Shown piece by piece: positions 8,020 to 17,029 of a stretch of 53,993 nt of DNA. Positions within the stretch are counted from its first letter, which is position 1. Each line of letters starts with the position of its first letter. Below the pieces are notes generated by a model that saw only the letters and a program-made list of their open reading frames with translations, had not been told where the DNA came from and searched no databases. The position numbers were made by a program, and so were the translations under genes. This stretch comes from Oscillospiraceae bacterium (GTDB lineage Bacteria; Bacillota; Clostridia; Oscillospirales; Oscillospiraceae), in NCBI GenBank assembly GCA_017541995.1, contig JAFXYD010000047.1, positions 1-53,993 of the forward strand. Reading direction: 5' to 3'.

Positions 8020-8077
8020 GGGAGCCGTAAGGCTCCCGACCCGGACGCGCGGGACGCTTCCGCGCGCCGGGGTCGGG
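8020..8077 (+). promoter_or_regulatory. Two strong intercistronic RNA hairpins without a T tract
   Basis: Hairpin 1 pairs 8020-8026 with 8031-8037 around a GTAA loop. Alternatively, 8035-8042 pairs with 8070-8077 and encloses ACGCGCGG/CGCGCG pairing. No T run follows, so it is not a classical terminator. It lies between the pilin-like gene and the next gene, and suggests 3'-end stabilisation of a processed pilin transcript or partial attenuation. Confidence 0.5.
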
Positions 8078-8135
8078 AACCCTGCCGGGCACGACCCCAT
8101 CTGTGAGCCGTACTCAAGATAAGGAGTATTATACC

Positions 8136-9848
8136 ATGAAGAAACGCAAGAAATACCTTTGCCGGGGCCTGAGTCTGGCGCTGACCCTGCTGCTGGCCCT
8201 GGGCTGCTTCTGGCCCTCCCTGGTGACGGACGCCGCGGAGTTTTCCATCGACGACTCCGGCTTTGAGGATCCCACCATTGACCACACCACCCTCTACGTC
8301 TGGCGCCGGGGCCTGCCCGAGGCGGTCCAGGATGAGGACGTGGGCCGGAAGCGGGACGTGCTGCTGGTCTGGGACGGAAAGTATTATCTGAAATGCACCC
8401 CCAGCTTCACCTCCAAAATGGTCGATATGTACCCCATGACCTCGGGGGGCAGCCACAGTCTCAAGGTGGGGCATCTGGGCCTGGGCCTGGGCACGGATTT
8501 CTGGACCTGGGACGGCATGAGTTGGGACACCGCCGGGAATATCACCTGGAGAAACGGCTGGTTCCCCTACGACGGCACCAACGGCTGGAACAAGGGCAGC
8601 AGGTACTATCCAAACGGCTATCCCCACGGCTTCTACATGTACACCGTGGACTACGGCAGCTCCGCCGGGCTGGTGAGCAGCCTGCCCTTCCGTTACAACG
8701 CCTTGAACGAAGCGGACATCGCGGGCACCCTGGAGCCCGTCGACAATCTGCCCTTCAGCGCCTATGTGGGCAAGTCCGGAGACGAGCCCATCTACGGCCT
8801 GGGGGTCAAATACATCAGCGGCAGCACCGTGAAGGACGTCTGGGTCGCCTCGGAGCACAAGATCCACACCTGGAACGACGACTACTGGTACAAGGCGGAC
8901 GACCAGTACACCTACGTCCGCGCCAGCCTGGACTACTGGAACGCCCAGGAGAAGTTCACCGTCAACGGCTCGCACTCCCTGGCGGACAGCGCCTGGCGGC
9001 TGGTGCCCGGCAGCGGCAAGCAGGTCTCCGTGGAAACGGTGGGGGAGGGCTACACGGCCAAATACAACGACGACGGCTACGCCGACAACCAGGACAAGGA
9101 TGATCTCTATCATCTGTTCGATCATCTGTTCGGCTATCTGTCCCTGGCCCACAGCGGCCCCGTCTTCCGCACCGTGGGCAACGCCAGGCAGTGGGCGTAC
9201 AATTACAAAGGCGACTGGGGCCACTCCGGCGGCACGCACCCCTACCTGACCAACGGCAATAATCAGTTTGACGTCTACTGGTGCGAGCCCATCATCATGG
9301 ACTACCTCCAGACCAGCTTCTCCATCCAGAACGGCCAGGTTTCCAACTTTGACGGCCCCATGGCCATCACCAAGGGCACCGTCATCACCGTGAAGGACGG
9401 CGGCACCCTGACCATCAACGGCTGGGTGGCCAACAACGGCACCATCAAGGTCGAAAAGGGCGGCACCCTCTACATCCAGGACGACGCCTGCCTCAACCGC
9501 CTCAACGACGGCGGCCACGAGGGCGGCGGCATCATCAGCGAGGGCCTCATCATCGTGGGCAGCAACGCCAAGCTGGTGGGCGGCGGCATGGAGGGCATCC
9601 AGCTCAAGAATACCGCCCACGTGGTCAACTACGGCCTGGTCTCCTCCGAGAACTTCACCGTCCAGAACGCCTACACCATCGAGAATCGAATGAACGGCGT
9701 CGTCTTCTCCGGCAGCGGCAACGGCGTCATCGGCAGCGGCATGGGCACCTGGGGCAACAGCGTCAGCGCTGCCGGCTTCAGTGAGCGGGGCAAGGTGGAG
9801 GACGTGTGCTACGTAAGCCTGGCGCCCAACGCCATCTACAACAATTAA
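8136..9848 (+). CDS. Secreted protein of unknown function with C-terminal beta-helix-like segment
   Basis: The protein has 570 residues. ATG 8136 has AAGGAG 9 nt upstream and starts a clear signal peptide (MKKRKK, then a hydrophobic core ending near TDAAEF). An upstream GTG at 8103 is open in frame but has no good site and would bury the signal. The mature part is rich in Trp, Tyr, Gly and Asp, with no Cys pairing pattern. Residues ~400-545 contain short repeated turns (TKGTVITVKDGGTLTINGWV, NNGTIKVEKGGTLYI) typical of right-handed beta-helices. I do not recognise a family. No membrane anchor or sortase motif is seen. Placement directly after the pilin-like gene suggests an exposed part of the secretion apparatus. 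Confidence 0.75.
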   Translation: MKKRKKYLCRGLSLALTLLLALGCFWPSLVTDAAEFSIDDSGFEDPTIDHTTLYVWRRGLPEAVQDEDVGRKRDVLLVWDGKYYLKCTPSFTSKMVDMYPMTSGGSHSLKVGHLGLGLGTDFWTWDGMSWDTAGNITWRNGWFPYDGTNGWNKGSRYYPNGYPHGFYMYTVDYGSSAGLVSSLPFRYNALNEADIAGTLEPVDNLPFSAYVGKSGDEPIYGLGVKYISGSTVKDVWVASEHKIHTWNDDYWYKADDQYTYVRASLDYWNAQEKFTVNGSHSLADSAWRLVPGSGKQVSVETVGEGYTAKYNDDGYADNQDKDDLYHLFDHLFGYLSLAHSGPVFRTVGNARQWAYNYKGDWGHSGGTHPYLTNGNNQFDVYWCEPIIMDYLQTSFSIQNGQVSNFDGPMAITKGTVITVKDGGTLTINGWVANNGTIKVEKGGTLYIQDDACLNRLNDGGHEGGGIISEGLIIVGSNAKLVGGGMEGIQLKNTAHVVNYGLVSSENFTVQNAYTIENRMNGVVFSGSGNGVIGSGMGTWGNSVSAAGFSERGKVEDVCYVSLAPNAIYNN

Positions 9849-9858
9849 GGAAACGCCT

Positions 9859-10788
9859 ATGAAAACGATGAAACATCTTGCAATCCTGCTGGCCGCCGCC
9901 GTGCTGATCTCGCTGCTCTGCCTTCCGGCGGCGGCGGCGCCCCACTACAGCGGCGAGCTCCTCACCGACACGGATACCGACAACCAGATCTGGCTGTCCG
10001 ACTCCATGTGGTACAACACGGAAAAGCGCCTGTTCACCTATCCGGTGTCTGACACCGGCCAGGTGGTGGAGGCCGACGTGGCCGACGGCATGGTCGTCAC
10101 CTCCACCGTCCACATCTATGGCAGCTCCCTGCTGGCCTACCGCAACGGCCGGCTCTTCGACGGGAATCTGAAGGAGCTCAGCACCCCGGGCGAGTACGTC
10201 ATCATGGCCCAGGTGGGCAACCAGAGCCTGCGGATGTTCAGCTTCATCCTGGCGGGGACCACCACGGCGGATCTGAGCGCCTACAACCTGCCCGCCGGGA
10301 TGTACGTCACCAACGCCACCCGAGACGGGGAGGAGATCAGCTTCGACCGCTACACCGTGCCCATGCAGGAGGACGGCCAGTACCACATCGAGTACGAGTG
10401 CGTCAGCACCGGCATCGGCTACGCCCTGGATCTCACCGTGGACCGCACGCCCCCGGAGCTGCAGTTCTCCGGCAGCATAGACGAGCGCAACCGGGTCCAC
10501 AGCGCCCTGAGCATCTCCGGCATCGAGGAGGGGGGCAGCGTCCGGGTCACCCTGGACGGCGTGGTTCTGGACGTGGAGCCCAACGCCGACGGCACCCTGG
10601 TGCTGCCCGACAGCGGTGCCTATCGCATCGAGGCCTTTGACGCGGCGGGCAACCGCTCTGAATACGGCTACACCGTGCTGCTGTATCTCAACGCCAGCAG
10701 CCTGGTGTTCTTTATCCTGCTGCTGGGCTCCGTGGCGGCAGTGATTATCTATGTCTTCGTCAAACGCAAGAAGCTGAAAATCGGTTAA
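9859..10788 (+). CDS. Type I membrane surface protein with Ig-like region, unknown function
   Basis: This 309-residue protein has a signal peptide (residues 1-27, ending AAAA-PHYSG). The extracellular region has beta-sandwich character: residues ~190-275 (TVDRTPPELQFSGS.. YRIEAFDAAGNRSEYGYTV) match the pattern of bacterial Ig-like domains of the Big/Y_Y_Y type. A single C-terminal membrane helix (~281-302) is followed by the cytoplasmic tail KRKKLKIG. It starts 10 bp after the preceding stop and lies 18 bp before the VirB6-like gene, so it is co-transcribed. It may link surface components to the membrane channel; that is inference from position and topology. Confidence 0.75.
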   Translation: MKTMKHLAILLAAAVLISLLCLPAAAAPHYSGELLTDTDTDNQIWLSDSMWYNTEKRLFTYPVSDTGQVVEADVADGMVVTSTVHIYGSSLLAYRNGRLFDGNLKELSTPGEYVIMAQVGNQSLRMFSFILAGTTTADLSAYNLPAGMYVTNATRDGEEISFDRYTVPMQEDGQYHIEYECVSTGIGYALDLTVDRTPPELQFSGSIDERNRVHSALSISGIEEGGSVRVTLDGVVLDVEPNADGTLVLPDSGAYRIEAFDAAGNRSEYGYTVLLYLNASSLVFFILLLGSVAAVIIYVFVKRKKLKIG

Positions 10789-10806
10789 GAAGGAGGGAAA
10801 CGGCCA

Positions 10807-12708
10807 ATGCTCGGCGATCTTTGGGATACCATATCGGGTTGGATGGGCAGCACGCTTTCCTCCATTCTGGAAAGCATCCTCAACGCCACCATCTTCCGGC
10901 TCTTCTATTACATCGAACGGATCCTCTGCTGGATCATCGGCGTCCTCTATCAGATGTTCGAGGTCTTTGCGGGTCTGGTTCGCGTCAAATACGGCAATAC
11001 CTCCCAGTTTTTAATCAATATCTTCTTCTCCAACAAGGCCGTCAGCAACATCTACTGGGGCATGGCCCTCATCGGCATTGTGCTGACCTTCGGCTTTGCC
11101 ATCGCCGCGGTGGTGCGGAAGTCCTTCGACTCCTCCGGCAAGGTCCAGCAGTCCCTGGGCCAGATCATCTGGAGCGGCATCCGCAGCATCGCCGTCATCG
11201 TGGGCATGACGGCCATCATGTCCTTCGTGCTCAACGGCACCGGCGTTCTGATGCAGCAGATCAACCTGCTCTTCCAGGACCCCTACAACCTGGACAAGCC
11301 CATAACCCGGACCTTCACCGGCGAGGAATTCGCAGCCATGGGCCGCGTCTTCTCCACCATCGGCACCTACTCGGTGGTGGATTCCCAGGAAAACCGCTAC
11401 AATCTGAACCTCTGCTACAACGACATCCGGCAGGATATGGCCTTCCTGGAGCGGGCGGGGGTCTTTGCCTACTCCTACTATGAAAAGGACCAGGACGGCA
11501 ATGAAAAGCAGAGCTGGCAGTCGGTGCTGTCCACGATTGCCAAGTCCTGCGACCTCAGCAGCGACGTGAAGGTGGACAGCTACAACGACGGCGTCAGCCG
11601 AAGTATCACGGCAGCCATGGAGTATCTGCGCACCACCGCCAATCCGAAGCCCGTGCCCAGCGTGGATCGCGGCAGCTTCACCACCAGCGACGCGCACCTG
11701 GACCGCATGGTCTTTCTGATGGGTACCTTCCGGGCCGCCAAGAACCCCGCCTACAACAAGGAGCCGGCCTTCGACGACGTGCTCCGGGCGCCCTACTACT
11801 ACGGCGAGGGAGACAAGAGCATCTACGATTTCGACGACGTTGACTCCGATTTCAACGTGGGCTTCCCCACGGACTACATCGTGGTCTGGGTGGCCAGCAT
11901 CGCCATCATCTTCGACCTGGTGGTCATCATCCTCAACTGCATCGCCCGGATCTTCAACATGCTCTTCCTCTATCTCATCGCCCCGCCGGTGATCGCGGCC
12001 CAGCCGCTGGACAACGGCGGCAAGACCAAGCAGTGGATGACCGCCTTCCTGGTGCAGTCCCTGTCCGTCTTCGGCACGGTGATCGCCATGCGGCTGCTGA
12101 TCGTCTTCCTGCCCATCATCATCAGCCCCCAGCTCAAGCTCTTTGACAACGGCCTGCTCAATGCCCTGGCGAAGCTGGTGCTGATCTACGGCGGCTTCGA
12201 GGCGGCGAAGAAATCCTCCTCCATCCTGACGGGTATCTTGGCCGACAGCGCCGGCTGGCAGTCCGTGCAGGCGGGCGATATGTCCTCCTCCGCCGGCAAG
12301 GCCATCGGCGCCGTCACCGGCGCGGGCAAGGCCATCGGCGGCAAGGCCATGGGCGCCGCCGGCTTCCTTGCCAAGCCTGTCACCAACGCCGTAAAGAATC
12401 CCTTCCAGCGGGCCGCCAACGCCTGGAAGAACCTTGGCAGCGCCAAGTACGACATCCAGGCCAGCGAGTCAAAGAAGCAGGAGGCTGCCAATAACCGCGC
12501 CGGCCTGGGCGGCAGAGGCGGAGGCGGAGGCGGAGGCTGCGGAGGCGGCGGCGGAGGCGGCGGCAACGCGCCCGCCAACAACCAGCCCGCCAACAACCAG
12601 CCCGCCAACAATCCCGGCCCCGGCCCCGCGCCCGGACCCGGTCCCGGCCCCGGCCCGGCCAACCCGCCGCCCCATATTCCCAATCCCCCGCAGAATCTGA
12701 ATCATTAA
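10807..12708 (+). CDS. VirB6/TrbL-like polytopic inner-membrane channel protein
   Basis: The protein has 633 residues. Membrane segments cluster at ~25-55, 80-105, 120-145 and, after a ~200-residue extracytoplasmic insert, at ~360-400, 410-440 and 455-470. This split arrangement, with conserved NMLFLYLIAPPVIAAQPLDNG before the last helices, is typical of VirB6/TrbL-like proteins of Firmicutes conjugation systems. The C-terminal ~130 residues are cytoplasmic and low-complexity: repeated GKAIG/GKAMG, a poly-Gly run interrupted by one Cys, three PANNQ-type repeats, then a Gly-Pro-Ala tract. AAGGAGG precedes the ATG. It should form the translocation pore with the VirB4 ATPase encoded next. Confidence 0.8.
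   Translation: MLGDLWDTISGWMGSTLSSILESILNATIFRLFYYIERILCWIIGVLYQMFEVFAGLVRVKYGNTSQFLINIFFSNKAVSNIYWGMALIGIVLTFGFAIAAVVRKSFDSSGKVQQSLGQIIWSGIRSIAVIVGMTAIMSFVLNGTGVLMQQINLLFQDPYNLDKPITRTFTGEEFAAMGRVFSTIGTYSVVDSQENRYNLNLCYNDIRQDMAFLERAGVFAYSYYEKDQDGNEKQSWQSVLSTIAKSCDLSSDVKVDSYNDGVSRSITAAMEYLRTTANPKPVPSVDRGSFTTSDAHLDRMVFLMGTFRAAKNPAYNKEPAFDDVLRAPYYYGEGDKSIYDFDDVDSDFNVGFPTDYIVVWVASIAIIFDLVVIILNCIARIFNMLFLYLIAPPVIAAQPLDNGGKTKQWMTAFLVQSLSVFGTVIAMRLLIVFLPIIISPQLKLFDNGLLNALAKLVLIYGGFEAAKKSSSILTGILADSAGWQSVQAGDMSSSAGKAIGAVTGAGKAIGGKAMGAAGFLAKPVTNAVKNPFQRAANAWKNLGSAKYDIQASESKKQEAANNRAGLGGRGGGGGGGCGGGGGGGGNAPANNQPANNQPANNPGPGPAPGPGPGPGPANPPPHIPNPPQNLNH
12502..12690 (+). repeat. Low-complexity Gly-rich then Gly-Pro-rich coding repeat
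   Basis: GGC/GGA glycine codons give way to three CCCGCCAACAA(C/T) units and then CCCGG(C/A)CCCGG tracts. The segment lies inside the VirB6-like gene and encodes a flexible tail. Slippage here would change tail length or frame. Confidence 0.85.
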
Positions 12709-12752
12709 GAGCGGCGGCCTGACCGCCGATATCCCACAGGAGGAAGACATCT

Positions 12753-15700
12753 ATGCAACGACTGATCCCAGGCAAGACCAAGGTCCATATCGAGCTGTTC
12801 CGGGGGATTACCCTTCGGGATGTGCTTGTCGTCGCCGTGGCGATGGCAATGCTGATCTTTGTGTTGCTCTCCAACCTCCCGGGGAAGCTTTGGATCAGTC
12901 TCGGCATCGTGCTGCTGACCATCCTGCTGGTGGTCCGGCTGGACGAGCAGCCCAACTATATCTATTTCCTCCACATTCTCACCTTCTTCGGCTACCGGCG
13001 GCGCTTTGAGCGGCTGCAGAAGGACCCCCAGCTCCTGGCCCGGGGCAAGGGCGACATGCTGAACGCCGCCAAGGAGGTGCTCTTCTCCGAGACCGTGGGG
13101 GATGAGTCCCCCGACCAGCGCAAGGATCGCCGCAGCGCCGAGCGCAGCCGCAAAAGCCGCGACGCCCGGGACGACCGCCGTCTGCGCAACCCCAACACCC
13201 CCGAGGAGGTGCGCCGGGAGATTCTGGCCCGCCGCCGCAGGGAGGAGGCGGAGGAACGGCAGGCGCTGACCCGGCAGAAGGCCGGCGCCAGCCGCCGGCG
13301 GGAAGCCGACGACCGGGAGCGGGCCCGCCGCCGCAAGGAGGAGGACCAGCTGCTCAAGAGCGGCAGCCTCAGCGACGCGGAGAAGGAGGAGATCCGGAAC
13401 CGCCGGGCGGAGGAGAGCCGCGAGGCCATGCGCCGCCAGGCCGAGGCCAGGGAGGCCGAGACCAACCGCCGGGAGATGGAGGAGATCATCGCCTTCACCG
13501 GCATCCAGGACGGCTTCATCGAATATAAGAATAAGGAATACTACGGCGCGGTGCTGGAGATCGATCCGGTGGAATTCCGCTTCCTCTCCGAGCACCGGCG
13601 GGTCAACGCCATTGACCGCTGCCTGGGCCGGGTGCTGCGCTCCCTCCATCCCGGCTACAGCGCCAACATCGTCAAGCTGGAGCGGCCCGTGATCTACGAC
13701 GCCTACCTCCAGCGGGAATACGACAAAATCTACGCCCTGCGCTCCACCTACGAAAACGGCTACCTCACCGAGCAGGAGCTGCAGGCCCGGGTGGAGATCG
13801 AGTATGACCGGGTGAAGGAGCTGCAGGATCTCTGCGGCGAGCACCAGGTCACCACCTGCTTCTACTATCTGGTGCTCTTTGAGAGCGACAAGCGGCAGCT
13901 GGAGCTCCGGATCCGGGACGCCCAGCAGGTGCTGGAGAACGGGGAGATGACGGTCCGCCGCCTCAACGACAAGGAGCTGGCCGTCTTCCTGAAGTACAGC
14001 AACCAGATCGACTTCGACGAGCGGGATATCGAGCACATCGACCCCAAGGACTACGTCAAGTGGGCCATGCCCGAGACCGTGGACATCAAGGTCCGCCGGG
14101 TGGAGATCAACCACATCGTCACCCACAACTTCCGGGTGGTGAACTATCCCACCATCGTGGACGACGCCTGGCTTGCCACCGTCATGAGCTACCCCGGCAC
14201 CAAGGTGGTGGTAAAGTGCCGCCCCATGGAGCGGAGCAAGGCCATCCGATCCATCGACCATTCTCTGATGGAGCTGCGGGGCCAGTGGTCCGCCACCGGC
14301 GTGGACTCCAAGCGCATGGAGATTGAAAGCCACATCAGCACCCTCCAGGAGCTGCTGGCCACCCTCCAGAGCGACAGCGAGTCCCTGCTGGAGTGCAGCA
14401 TCTACATCACTGCCTACGACATTGCCGGAACCCGGGCCAATCTGCGCATTCCCCAGCCCCCCAAGAGCATCCTGCCCACCATCAACGACATGAAGCGGAA
14501 CGTCCGCCGCACCTGGCAGGAGAACGGCTTCCGGCTGAACAACATGGAATTCGACCAGGTCCAGGCCTTCATCGGCGCGCAGGTCAGCGCTCTGGATCCC
14601 ATGGTCAAGGAGTCCCGGGGCATCTCCAGCAGCACCGTGGCCGCCTGCTTCCCCTGGGTCTTCGCCCACATCTCCGATGAGGGCGGCGTCCGCCTGGGCG
14701 TGAGCGACGGTCTGCCGGTGTTTATCGACTTTTTCCGCCGGGACAGCGAGCGGGTCAACTCCAACATGGTCATCGTGGGTAAATCCGGCTCCGGTAAATC
14801 CTACGCCACCAAGTCCCTGCTGGCGAACCTGGCCGCCGAGGACGCCAAGATCTTCATCCTGGACCCCGAAAACGAATACACCGAGCTGGCCGCCAATCTT
14901 CACGGCCAGATCATCAATGTGGGCAACGCCCAGTACGGCCGGCTGAACCCCTTCCAGATCATCACCGCCCTGGAGGACGACGAGGCCGGGGAGGAGGGCT
15001 CCGGAGGAAGCTACGCCACCCACCTGCAATTCCTGGAGGAATTCTTCCGGCAGATCATGCCCGACTGCGGCAAGGACGCCATGGAATATCTCAATACCCT
15101 GGTGGACCGGGTCTATCTGACCCACAACATCACCCCGGATACGGATCTTTCCAGGCTGAGCCCTGCCGACTATCCGGTCTTTGACGACCTCTACGACGAG
15201 GTGCTCCGGGAGTTCCAGTCCAGCGACAATCCCTTCACCCGGGATCTGCTGCGGACCCTTATGAACTACATCGCCAAGTTCTCCACCGGCGGCCGCAACG
15301 CCAACATCTGGAACGGTCCCAGCACCGTCACCACCGACGAGAACTTCACGGTCTTCAACTTCCAGTCCATGCTGGCGAACCGCAACAACACCATTGCCAA
15401 CGCCCAGATGCTGCTGGTTCTGAAGTACCTGGACAACGAGATCATCAAAAACCGAGACTACAATCTGAAATACAACGCCCAGCGCAAGATCGTGGTGGTC
15501 ATCGACGAGGCCCATGTCTTCATCGACTCCAAGTTCCCCATTGCCCTGGACTTCATGTTCCAGCTGGCGAAGCGCATCCGAAAGTACAACGGCATGCAGA
15601 TCGTCATCACCCAGAACATCAAGGACTTTGTGGGCTCCGAGGAGCTGGCCCGGAAATCCACCGCCATCATCAACGCCTGCCAGTACAGCTTTATCTTTGC

Positions 15701-17012
15701 CCTGGCCCCCAACGACATGCAGGATCTGGTCACCCTCTACGAGAAGGCCGGAGGCATCAACGAGGTGGAGCAGGAGCAGATCGTCCAGGCCCCCAGAGGC
15801 CAGGCCTTCACCATCCTGAGCCCCTCCAGCCGCTCCACCTTCCAGGTGGCCACGGAGCCCAGCATCACCGCCATGTTCGAGACCCGGAACTGGAAGAGTC
15901 AGTACTTCACCGGCGAGGGCGGCCCCGAGAACTGGGAGGAATTCGTGGCCCAGAGCCGGGAGGCCCACGCCCAGGCCATTGCCGCCCGGGGACGCCGGGA
16001 GCCGGAGGCCGGAGAGGCCGCCGCCCTGGGCCGCGGCAGCGTGACCTTCCGGGAGTACGGCCCGGAGGAGTACCGGCACACCAGCTGGTCCTTCGGCGAG
16101 CCGGATGAAAACGAAGAGAGCCTGGAGCTGCCGGAGCTGGACGACGCCGAGATCGAGGCCCGTCTCCAGGCCCGCCGGGAGGCCATGACCGAAGCCATCA
16201 GCCCAAGCCCCGCCAAGGAGCAGGGCCCCATGAGCGAAATGCTGGGGCTCTTCGCCTCCGCCGTGAACAAGATGTCCGAGGCCATCGACAATCTGGGCAG
16301 CGAGCGGGTCAACGCCGGGGCAGCCCTGACGCCGCCTCCGCTGCCGGCGCCGGACGCCCCGGTGCAGGACGCCAGACTCTCCGCCATGGAGGAGCGGCTG
16401 ATGGCCCAGCTGGACGAGCTCAACCGCCTGCGCAAGGAAAACGAGGCCCTGCGCTCCGGCGCCGAGAGCCCCCGCAAGCCCGCCCCGGAGCTGCCTGACG
16501 AGGACGAGCTCTTCGACGAGGACCGGCTGCCCGGGGAGGAGCCGGAGGATCGGGACGACGGGCTGGAGCTGGACGACTTCGATCTCAACGAGGACCGCAA
16601 CGACGACTTCGACGAGGACGAGGACGAGGAGTACGGCGGCGAGCTGGACAGCGGCGAGCTGATGGATCTGCTGATGGACTCCGACAGCGAGAGCGGCGAC
16701 GACGATTTCGACTTCTTCGGCAGCGACGAGGACGAGGACGAGGAAGAGAGCGAAGACGAGGACGAAGACGAGGACGAAGACGAAGACGAAGATGAGGATG
16801 ATTTCGACGAGGACGACGAGGACGATGATGATATTCTTTCCTCCTTCTTCAGCTTCTCCAATGAACTGAAAACCATGACCGTATTTGAGAAGATGCGCTT
16901 CGACGGTCGGACCGTGGAGCCCATCAGCTTTGAGGCGCTGGAGGGCCTGGTCCAGGCCCAGAAGGAGCGCAGACGCAAGGAGCGGCTGAACGCTTCGAGC
17001 AATCCGTTATAA
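12753..17012 (+). CDS. PrgI-VirB4 fusion: type IV secretion ATPase with charged insert and acidic tail
   Basis: The protein has 1419 residues. Residues 1-85 are a PrgI-like module with two membrane helices (~24-42, 47-62) and FLHILTFFGYRRRF; in most Firmicutes systems this is a separate small gene. Residues ~110-245 are an extremely Arg/Glu-rich, probably helical stretch. The VirB4/TraE-type ATPase follows, with Walker A GKSGSGKS (676-683) and Walker B IVVVIDEAH (913-921); the catalytic glutamate is present. Residues ~1249-1365 are almost entirely Asp/Glu. VirB4 energises pilus assembly and substrate transport at the inner membrane. AGGAGG precedes ATG 12753. The family's usual length is about 600-850 residues, so this is unusually long at both ends. 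Confidence 0.9.
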   Translation: MQRLIPGKTKVHIELFRGITLRDVLVVAVAMAMLIFVLLSNLPGKLWISLGIVLLTILLVVRLDEQPNYIYFLHILTFFGYRRRFERLQKDPQLLARGKGDMLNAAKEVLFSETVGDESPDQRKDRRSAERSRKSRDARDDRRLRNPNTPEEVRREILARRRREEAEERQALTRQKAGASRRREADDRERARRRKEEDQLLKSGSLSDAEKEEIRNRRAEESREAMRRQAEAREAETNRREMEEIIAFTGIQDGFIEYKNKEYYGAVLEIDPVEFRFLSEHRRVNAIDRCLGRVLRSLHPGYSANIVKLERPVIYDAYLQREYDKIYALRSTYENGYLTEQELQARVEIEYDRVKELQDLCGEHQVTTCFYYLVLFESDKRQLELRIRDAQQVLENGEMTVRRLNDKELAVFLKYSNQIDFDERDIEHIDPKDYVKWAMPETVDIKVRRVEINHIVTHNFRVVNYPTIVDDAWLATVMSYPGTKVVVKCRPMERSKAIRSIDHSLMELRGQWSATGVDSKRMEIESHISTLQELLATLQSDSESLLECSIYITAYDIAGTRANLRIPQPPKSILPTINDMKRNVRRTWQENGFRLNNMEFDQVQAFIGAQVSALDPMVKESRGISSSTVAACFPWVFAHISDEGGVRLGVSDGLPVFIDFFRRDSERVNSNMVIVGKSGSGKSYATKSLLANLAAEDAKIFILDPENEYTELAANLHGQIINVGNAQYGRLNPFQIITALEDDEAGEEGSGGSYATHLQFLEEFFRQIMPDCGKDAMEYLNTLVDRVYLTHNITPDTDLSRLSPADYPVFDDLYDEVLREFQSSDNPFTRDLLRTLMNYIAKFSTGGRNANIWNGPSTVTTDENFTVFNFQSMLANRNNTIANAQMLLVLKYLDNEIIKNRDYNLKYNAQRKIVVVIDEAHVFIDSKFPIALDFMFQLAKRIRKYNGMQIVITQNIKDFVGSEELARKSTAIINACQYSFIFALAPNDMQDLVTLYEKAGGINEVEQEQIVQAPRGQAFTILSPSSRSTFQVATEPSITAMFETRNWKSQYFTGEGGPENWEEFVAQSREAHAQAIAARGRREPEAGEAAALGRGSVTFREYGPEEYRHTSWSFGEPDENEESLELPELDDAEIEARLQARREAMTEAISPSPAKEQGPMSEMLGLFASAVNKMSEAIDNLGSERVNAGAALTPPPLPAPDAPVQDARLSAMEERLMAQLDELNRLRKENEALRSGAESPRKPAPELPDEDELFDEDRLPGEEPEDRDDGLELDDFDLNEDRNDDFDEDEDEEYGGELDSGELMDLLMDSDSESGDDDFDFFGSDEDEDEEESEDEDEDEDEDEDEDEDDFDEDDEDDDDILSSFFSFSNELKTMTVFEKMRFDGRTVEPISFEALEGLVQAQKERRRKERLNASSNPL
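16497..16840 (+). repeat. Asp/Glu-rich GAC/GAG/GAA coding tract
   Basis: The 3' part of the VirB4-like gene is a near-continuous run of acidic codons, including GACGAGGACGAA-type tandem repeats around 16725-16835. It encodes a highly negative tail and is slippage-prone DNA. Confidence 0.85.
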
Positions 17013-17029
17013 CGGAGGAGAGTGATCAG

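Noticed and set aside
12705..16079. A 1124-codon minus-strand open frame opposite VirB4
   Set aside because: Antisense shadow of the same kind; the sense frame has Walker A and B motifs.
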